A stretch of 64,000 bases of DNA, taken from positions 1,364,001 through 1,428,000 of the forward strand of contig NC_010168.1 of the NCBI RefSeq assembly GCF_000018885.1. Reading direction: 5' to 3'. The position numbers were made by a program, and so were the translations under genes. Origin of the DNA: Renibacterium salmoninarum ATCC 33209. GTDB lineage: Bacteria; Actinomycetota; Actinomycetes; Actinomycetales; Micrococcaceae. A model generated the notes under the pieces. It was given only the letters and a program-made list of their open reading frames with translations. It was not told the origin of the DNA and did no database searches. Positions 59,367 through 64,000 of the stretch are shown here, in pieces (within the stretch, counting starts at the first letter, position 1; every line of letters begins with the position of its first letter).

Positions 59367-59383
59367 ATTCGCTTTGAGCGGAT
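59367..59383 (-). promoter_or_regulatory. Candidate ClgR operator upstream of clpP pair
   Basis: ATTCGCTTTGAGCGGAT contains the partial palindrome TCGCT-TTG-AGCGG, i.e. CGC-N5-GCG as in published ClgR sites of Streptomyces and Corynebacterium (CGCY...RGCG). It lies between the divergent clpP pair (ATG 59296) and the kinase-like gene (ATG 59432). One central consensus position differs. Confidence 0.5.
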
Positions 59384-59431
59384 TAGTCTACGTATATCAT
59401 CTTGGCCTCAACTCTGGGATAGCCTCGAAGT

Positions 59432-60376
59432 ATGCAGTTTGATTACCTCGCTACTGCCCTGCGACTCCGTTGGGAGGAACTTCCTGCTGCTATACAGCAT
59501 GCCATCGAGGCGAACATTGCCCAGCCAGTGACCCGAGTCGAAGTTGCCGGTGGCGGCTTTACGCCAGGGTTTGCTGCAGTTATCAATGACCGTTGGTTCA
59601 TCAAGGCCGCGCCCGCGAGAATTCCCTGGCTGTTCGATGCGTATCGACGGGAAGCCGAAGTAGCGGTTGCTTTGCCCGAGGGCATACCAATGCCACGTTT
59701 CCTTGGGGCTTCGAGTGTTTCAACATCAAGCGATTCATGGCAGTTAATCTATGTCGAATCAGTCGTTGGCAAAATCCCGGGAAATCCATGGACTGCCGCC
59801 GAGCTTGCCGCAGTCGAATCAGCTCTCGTAACAGTTGATGAGGTGTTAACTCCGGCTCCTATCGACTTGAAGACTACGCCGCTCAGCCGTACCGTCACGG
59901 ACGATCCAGAACTCGGCTTGGTCTTTCCGGAAACTTTTCCTGATTTCCTGCCTCCGCTAGCCGAAACAAGCCGATGGCAATTACAGTCGCTGCTGCAAAA
60001 CTCAGAAACAGCGCTCGCTGGTCAGAGCCTGCAACACAACGCTTTGCGACCAGATAATATTCTGATGACCGAACACGGCGCACTGTTTTGCGATTGGAAT
60101 TTCATAGCGTCGGGGTCGCGGTGGGCAGATTGGGTAGTCATGCTGGCATATGCTCGGCTGGATGGCCTCGACGTAGCAAACGCATTGGCACTGTCGACTT
60201 TGAGTAAGGACGCTGATCCGGATCACATCGACTCCTGGCTTTCGGCCTTGTTGGCATACATGATCCATGCGGGTTCGCAGGCAGAGGTTAGTAACTCCCC
60301 TGCCCTGCGAGAACATCAAAGATTCAGCGCCAAAATGCTTTTGGATTGGCTCATTGAACGGAGGGAACTGATATGA
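59432..60376 (+). CDS. Aminoglycoside phosphotransferase-like kinase-fold protein with altered catalytic loop
   Basis: 314 residues with APH fold features: N-lobe GGGFTPGFAAVI and WFIKAAPA (ATP-binding Lys), REAEVAVALP (Glu helix), and hinge LIYVESVVGKIPGNPW. The catalytic loop reads HNALRPDN (His202-Asn209). The usual HxD aspartate is Ala204 (gct, one base from gat), while the second metal motif CDWNF is kept. So the protein may bind nucleotide but is probably a poor kinase, either a pseudokinase or a decaying gene. The next gene (DUF4166) overlaps its stop by 4 bp. Confidence 0.8.
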   Translation: MQFDYLATALRLRWEELPAAIQHAIEANIAQPVTRVEVAGGGFTPGFAAVINDRWFIKAAPARIPWLFDAYRREAEVAVALPEGIPMPRFLGASSVSTSSDSWQLIYVESVVGKIPGNPWTAAELAAVESALVTVDEVLTPAPIDLKTTPLSRTVTDDPELGLVFPETFPDFLPPLAETSRWQLQSLLQNSETALAGQSLQHNALRPDNILMTEHGALFCDWNFIASGSRWADWVVMLAYARLDGLDVANALALSTLSKDADPDHIDSWLSALLAYMIHAGSQAEVSNSPALREHQRFSAKMLLDWLIERRELI

Positions 60377-61083
60377 GCTTGCCAGAAGCGGTCTATCAAG
60401 CGGTGATGGGTAGTGCCTTCAATCGGCTTCAACCGCAGCTTCAGGAGTATTTTTCCTTGCTGCCAGGTTCAGGATTTTATGGGGTAGGTAGCGGGGTCTT
60501 TGACGTTGCAGGTTGTCCGCAAGCCTGGTTACGTCCGTTGCTGCGAACAACAGCGTCCGAAGAAGCATTTTTCCCAGAATACGGTGAAAACATTCCGTTC
60601 CAGGTGGAAAATCATGCGCATCGGGACCCCTTTGGCCGACCTAGCCTGACCACGATTCGTACCTTGCAGTTCCCCAAGATAACTCGTGTTTTTCAAGATA
60701 CAACGAGCCTCACTTCGCAAGGTTTGGTGGACTATTTGGGTCGCCATCGTCGAATAGCCACTGATCTACGGCCCTTTGTCGGCCCGGAAAATCGCCTCCG
60801 CGCCGTTTCGCATACTAGCCGAGTGTTCGGCGCAGCCCTGCGGCTCGGTGTCCCCGGACCTTTCGATGCAAAAGCCTATATGAGCCAATGGTGGGACCAG
60901 GACCTGGAGAAATTTCGCATTCAGGTCAAAGTGATTCATCGCCTCATCGGCCCGCTACTGGTCTATTCAGGAAGCTTCAACTACCGTTTGGTGCATTATT
61001 CGCGCCACGAAGCTGCTTCACACGGCGTACCGAATTCGCTTCCCGCCTATGCGCGCCCGGAGCGGTGGGAATCGCGGATCTGA
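60373..61083 (+). CDS. DUF4166 domain protein
   Basis: 236 residues: YQAVMGSAFNRLQPQLQEYFSL, GFYGVGSGVFDVAG and the repeated mixed-strand region (PFQVENHAHRDPFGRPSLTTIRTLQFP, then GPLLVYSGSFNYRLVHY) agree with DUF4166, often found fused to or beside redox proteins. There is no signal peptide. It is coupled with the kinase-like gene through ATGA at 60373. The function is unknown. Confidence 0.8.
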   Translation: MSLPEAVYQAVMGSAFNRLQPQLQEYFSLLPGSGFYGVGSGVFDVAGCPQAWLRPLLRTTASEEAFFPEYGENIPFQVENHAHRDPFGRPSLTTIRTLQFPKITRVFQDTTSLTSQGLVDYLGRHRRIATDLRPFVGPENRLRAVSHTSRVFGAALRLGVPGPFDAKAYMSQWWDQDLEKFRIQVKVIHRLIGPLLVYSGSFNYRLVHYSRHEAASHGVPNSLPAYARPERWESRI

Positions 61084-61097
61084 ACGTATTTCGCCTA

Positions 61098-62105
61098 TCA
61101 AGCTGAGGCGATAAGTTCTTGAATCGCATCGATGACATCGGTGAGCTCGCCAAGCACCTTTCGAGCCGCTGCCGGTGAAATCTCAGCTACGTCAGCTGCC
61201 TCGAATAGTCGCAAGGCGCCCATTTGCCGGGCTGGTAGGTCCACCCCTCGCCATGGACGCCAAATTGCCTCAGCGGCCCTACCGGCCTTGCCTCGCGGCA
61301 CCGGAAGCAACACCGATGTTCCGGCTTCAACTAGGCTCGCGATGCGCTCCCAATAGCTACCGCTGAGCTCTGCACCAGCCACGTCACTAAAGGCCACGCC
61401 ATCGGCGCTGCTTTCGGCTGCGAGCGCCGCAGATTCGAATGGTACTGAAAGGATGACTTCCGCTGCACCCGCTGCCCTGGCCGCTTCACTGACCAGGCTC
61501 CAGGCCGCACGCATTTCAGCCACCGGTACGGCACGCATCGTCCGATACCCGCTAACCGTCGGCACCTTACCCGAAAGAATCGCTTCGATCCCCGGCTCAT
61601 CTAACTGCAGGCTCACCGCAACCCCTGGTGCTGCCGCCTGCAGCGCCTTGAGGTGCAAAGTAACGCCCGCAGCTAGTGATTGAACCAATTCCCGGCGCGC
61701 GCCATGGTCGGCAAGGACCTTTTCGCCCAACGGCAAATGTAGGTTAGCTGCCAAGCTAAATGGCCCCATGAGCTGGGTCTTGATTCGAGGTGGCTTGCTC
61801 GCTAGCCCGCCAACGACGTCGGCAAGGACGTTGATATCCGAGCTCAAGGACGATTGCGCCCGGCGTAGGTCGGCTCCTGGTCGTTGTACTAGGCGCCAAC
61901 CGTATGATTGCACGTCAACCGGCAGCTCGACCAGCACCGCCGCAGTTCTGCCGATTGCTTGGCTAGCCGCTCCGCGCCCAGGCAAAAGTGGCAAGATCGG
62001 CAAATGCGGTGCGCCCAGTTCCCCTTGCAATACTTGGCATGCTTCCGCGATATCAAGCCCCGGCCATGACCCAAACGCAGTGGCGGAGACGGTACCTTCG
62101 GTCAC
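61098..62105 (-). CDS. Cobalamin-independent methionine synthase (MetE C-terminal)-like protein
   Basis: 335 residues. TAFGSWPGLDIAEACQVLQGEL, TQLMGPFSLAANLHLPLGEKVL and VSLQLDEPGIEAILSGKVP follow the UROD/MetE barrel family also seen in mycobacterial Rv3015c-like proteins. The zinc ligands of genuine MetE (His-Cys...Cys) are not apparent, so methionine synthase activity is doubtful. Its start overlaps the chorismate mutase stop by 4 bp, so the two genes are co-transcribed, mutase first. Confidence 0.75.
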   Translation of the reverse strand: MTEGTVSATAFGSWPGLDIAEACQVLQGELGAPHLPILPLLPGRGAASQAIGRTAAVLVELPVDVQSYGWRLVQRPGADLRRAQSSLSSDINVLADVVGGLASKPPRIKTQLMGPFSLAANLHLPLGEKVLADHGARRELVQSLAAGVTLHLKALQAAAPGVAVSLQLDEPGIEAILSGKVPTVSGYRTMRAVPVAEMRAAWSLVSEAARAAGAAEVILSVPFESAALAAESSADGVAFSDVAGAELSGSYWERIASLVEAGTSVLLPVPRGKAGRAAEAIWRPWRGVDLPARQMGALRLFEAADVAEISPAAARKVLGELTDVIDAIQELIASA

Positions 62106-62470
62106 AAGTTACCGTCAGCAGACTGATGCGTCTGCGAAATTGCGTGGTGATTGCGAATGACTTCGGAAATGATGAAGTTTAAGAACTTCTCGGCAAATGC
62201 AGGATCAAGCTGTGCTTCTTGGGCAAGATCGCGAAGTCGGCTAATCTGGGCAAGCTCACGATCCGGGTCCCCTGCGGGTAGGTTGTACTTCGCCTTGAGG
62301 ACCCCGACTCGTTGCGTCGCTTTAAACCGCTCAGCCAGCAAATGCACCAGAGCGGCGTCAAAATTATCGATGCTGGAGCGAACGGCCAAAAGCTCTGCCA
62401 TCACATCGGCTGAAATCTGGCCCGAAAGTGAACTGGCCGTGGGATCGAATTCTTCGTGTTGCGCGCTCAT
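62102..62470 (-). CDS. aroQ: Chorismate mutase, AroQ type
   Basis: 122 residues, all helical. LLAVRSSIDNFDAALVHLLAERFKATQRVGVLKA has the conserved Arg, Asp and Lys (RxxID and K) of AroQ. GDPDRELAQISRLRDLA and FLNFIISEVIRNHH complete the bundle. It converts chorismate to prephenate for Phe/Tyr synthesis. The start ATG at 62470 is clear. Confidence 0.92.
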   Translation of the reverse strand: MSAQHEEFDPTASSLSGQISADVMAELLAVRSSIDNFDAALVHLLAERFKATQRVGVLKAKYNLPAGDPDRELAQISRLRDLAQEAQLDPAFAEKFLNFIISEVIRNHHAISQTHQSADGNL

Positions 62471-62544
62471 GGTTCCAGTCTACGGAGATGTACGCCGCGT
62501 TAGCGATCCATGACGAAGCTTCCCAGCCCGTGGACGTGTTCTCC

Positions 62545-63432
62545 TCATGCGGCAACGTCTGCGTCGCGTCTCGATGTCTTGGGCTCCGCCGCAATAAGTC
62601 TGTCGAGCTCGGCCAACCGGGCCGCCGTCAGGTCGTCTCCTGGTGTCACTGTCACCATGCGAACATCGCGTTGCTGATCGATCCACAGGGTGGTGAACTG
62701 CAGTCGCAATACCCCCACTCGCGGGTTGTTGAAGATTTTGATGAGCTCATCAGTGCGTTGGACTTGCTGAGAGTCCCAAAGCCGGGTGAAAAGTGGCGAC
62801 ATCGCTTTGAGTCGATCAACAAACTCTGCCCAACCTTGTTCGCCTAGGTGCCGAGCCGTATTCGCCCGGAATCTAGCCACCATGCTTCGGCAGACCTCCT
62901 CATACCGGTCGCCATAGGCTCTTTCCCAGTCCGGCTCGCCGAAAGCGGCCAAGAGACAATTTCTTCGAAGTTCTGGTTGCTCTTCGATATCCGAAATGAG
63001 GAATCGATAAACCCGGTTCCAGGCAAGTACGTCGTACTTCCCGTTTTGAATCGTGCAAGGATAAGGAAGCATCTTTTCAATTACCGCAAGGTGGTGTGCG
63101 GTGACATCTAGGCACTCAACGGGCCTGACCACTTTGTTCAGCCCAGCCAACGTGAAGATGTGTCTTTGTTCGTCAGCGTTTAATTGCAATGCGTCCGCAA
63201 GAGCATTGAGCACTTGCTCTGAGGCATTGATGTTCCGCCCTTGTTCCAGCCAGGTGTACCAAGTAACACCAACGTTGGCCAGCTGCGCAACTTCTTCACG
63301 CCGTAATCCTGGCGTACGACGACGGCCCGAGCCCGGCAAACCAACGTTGAACGGTAGCAACCGACTGCGTCGATCTCGAAGAAACTGGCCTAACTCAATT
63401 CGAGCTGGATTGGCACTGCCTTGGGGTTTCAT
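62545..63432 (-). CDS. XRE-family regulator with MmyB-like ligand-binding domain
   Basis: 295 residues from the ATG at 63432 (MKPQGSANPARIELGQFLRD). The N-terminal HTH is RRRTPGLRREEVAQLANVGVTWYTWLEQGRNINAS, the highly typical sequence of this large actinobacterial group. The C-terminal MmyB_LBD has CTIQNGKYDVLAWNRVYRFL, CLLAAFGEPDWERAYG and FNNPRVGVLRLQFTTLWI. Such genes usually sit divergently beside an oxidoreductase or transporter they control; here that is an MFS transporter. Confidence 0.92.
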   Translation of the reverse strand: MKPQGSANPARIELGQFLRDRRSRLLPFNVGLPGSGRRRTPGLRREEVAQLANVGVTWYTWLEQGRNINASEQVLNALADALQLNADEQRHIFTLAGLNKVVRPVECLDVTAHHLAVIEKMLPYPCTIQNGKYDVLAWNRVYRFLISDIEEQPELRRNCLLAAFGEPDWERAYGDRYEEVCRSMVARFRANTARHLGEQGWAEFVDRLKAMSPLFTRLWDSQQVQRTDELIKIFNNPRVGVLRLQFTTLWIDQQRDVRMVTVTPGDDLTAARLAELDRLIAAEPKTSRRDADVAA

Positions 63433-63467
63433 TATGGCTCCTCTGATCATCAGCACAGCATTCGTAA

Positions 63468-63492
63468 TACTAGGATAAACACACTTCTAGTA
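63468..63492. promoter_or_regulatory. Inverted repeat between the XRE regulator and MFS gene, candidate operator
   Basis: TACTAG (63468-63473) and CTAGTA (63487-63492) form a perfect 6+6 inverted repeat with a 13-nt spacer, placed midway in the 90-bp divergent intergenic region. It is the natural place for autoregulation by the XRE protein. Binding is inferred. Confidence 0.5.
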
Positions 63493-63522
63493 CCAGAATG
63501 AAATATAGTTCATGCTGGAGGC

Positions 63523-64000
63523 ATGGCAACAGTAACAGCACAATCGTCAGTCGTGGAAGCCGCTTCGCCGGTTGGTCGACTGGGCTACCCGGTTCTCTAT
63601 CTCGCGGCGTTCTTAGCCACCTTCACCTTTGGTTCAATGAACCTGCTCGCGCCGGTGTTCGGTTCAGAGTTGAAAGCAGACGGACTGGCGCAAAGTTTCA
63701 TCCTCAGCAGTTACACGACGGTACTCGCGACGGTCTTGATCCTGTCCGGCCGCTTGGGCGACCGGTTCGGCCGTCGCCAAGTTCTGGCCTGGGGACTTCT
63801 CATCTTCGCCATTGCTTCAATAGGTGCAGGCTTCAGCACTACTGTGACACTGCTCATTGTTGCTCGGGTAGTGCAAGGCATCGGCATTGGTCTGGTGCTG
63901 CCGCAGATCCTTTCCACGATCCAGGCAACCTCCACTGGAGAAAAACGCACTAGGGCGCTAGCGCCCTACGCTGCAATCGCCGGCGCCGGTACCGTCATCG
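63523..64000 (+). CDS. Major facilitator superfamily (DHA2/EmrB-like) transporter, 3' end beyond window
   Basis: The ATG at 63523, with GGAGG about 5 nt upstream, opens a frame that remains open to the right edge. It encodes LGYPVLYLAAFLATFTFGSM (helix 1), FILSSYTTVLATVLILSGRLGDRFGRRQVLAW (helix 2 and MFS motif A), then VTLLIVARVVQGIGIGLVLP (motif B, Arg-x-x-QG). This pattern marks drug:H+ antiporters. About 159 codons are visible of an expected 450-500. Regulation by the divergent XRE protein is likely. Confidence 0.88.
   Translation, partial: MATVTAQSSVVEAASPVGRLGYPVLYLAAFLATFTFGSMNLLAPVFGSELKADGLAQSFILSSYTTVLATVLILSGRLGDRFGRRQVLAWGLLIFAIASIGAGFSTTVTLLIVARVVQGIGIGLVLPQILSTIQATSTGEKRTRALAPYAAIAGAGTVI

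Noticed and set aside
61098..62105. Functional MetE replacing the lost methionine route
   Set aside because: Length and missing zinc-ligand pattern argue against a true methionine synthase, and it would not replace the homocysteine-forming step.

Overview
The window looks like a chromosomal segment of an actinobacterium of the Arthrobacter group. Renibacterium salmoninarum, the agent of bacterial kidney disease of salmonid fish, is the best candidate. I infer this from four things: actinobacterial gene order (whiB1-pdtaS; mtrA-mtrB-lpqB-comF-hpf-secA), moderate GC content, four copies of a 1346-bp IS3-family element closely resembling Mycobacterium IS6110 (as the Renibacterium element IS994 does), and many genes broken by one-base indels, nonsense codons or IS ends. 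That pattern fits the reported genome decay of Renibacterium. The assignment rests on recognition, not on a database search.

Layout. 1-2.4 kb: M13 metallopeptidase gene cut by IS copy 1. 2.5-10.9 kb: SGNH hydrolase, TetR regulator, a SAM-IV riboswitch with a metY-metX operon in which both genes are broken, VOC protein, CPBP membrane protein, histidine phosphatase and an FTR1/EfeU iron permease whose C-terminal part runs into IS copy 2. 12.3-25.1 kb: surface polysaccharide locus (GT2, DUF2304, CapG/WecB epimerase, CapF, large membrane protein, SGNH acyltransferase, ABC exporter, GlfT2-like galactofuranosyltransferase, Glf mutase). 25.3-26.5 kb: decayed FHA-FtsK/SpoIIIE gene. 26.5-36 kb: WhiB1, PdtaS-type kinase, 180-kDa-class NAD glutamate dehydrogenase, CpaE/CpaB-like Flp-pilus proteins. 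36-45.7 kb: small HTH protein, a nonsense pseudogene, LysM protein, and a secA block bracketed by inverted IS copies 3 and 4. 45.7-51.8 kb: hpf, comF, lpqB, mtrB, mtrA. 52-57.7 kb: DUF4129/DUF4350/MoxR/DUF58 operon with two broken members. 57.7-64 kb: ClgR-like regulator convergent with a clpP pair, kinase-like gene, DUF4166, MetE-like protein, chorismate mutase, XRE regulator and a divergent MFS transporter that runs off the right edge.

How the genes work together. The eight minus-strand polysaccharide genes overlap or nearly touch and form one operon. It makes UDP-galactofuranose (Glf), polymerises or adds it (GlfT2), supplies part of the UDP-N-acetylfucosamine route (CapF, CapG), acylates the product and exports it by ABC transporter. 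The methionine operon keeps its SAM-sensing leader although both enzymes are disrupted. MtrAB-LpqB, SecA and HPF are housekeeping envelope and ribosome functions.

Most notable observations. (1) The two halves of a DUF6459/Rv3235-like gene lie on opposite strands on the two sides of secA and would rejoin in frame if the segment between IS copies 3 and 4 were flipped back. This is internal evidence of an IS-mediated inversion of secA. (2) The ClgR-like Clp regulator has a (CTCCG)3 tract that shifts its C-terminus; with two repeat units the protein would end in Leu-Ala-Ala, like the degron by which ClgR proteins are degraded by ClpP. (3) All four IS copies share an odd orfA/orfB junction that a simple -1 frameshift cannot bridge. 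I saw no CRISPR array, prophage, tRNA/rRNA gene or recognisable anti-phage system.
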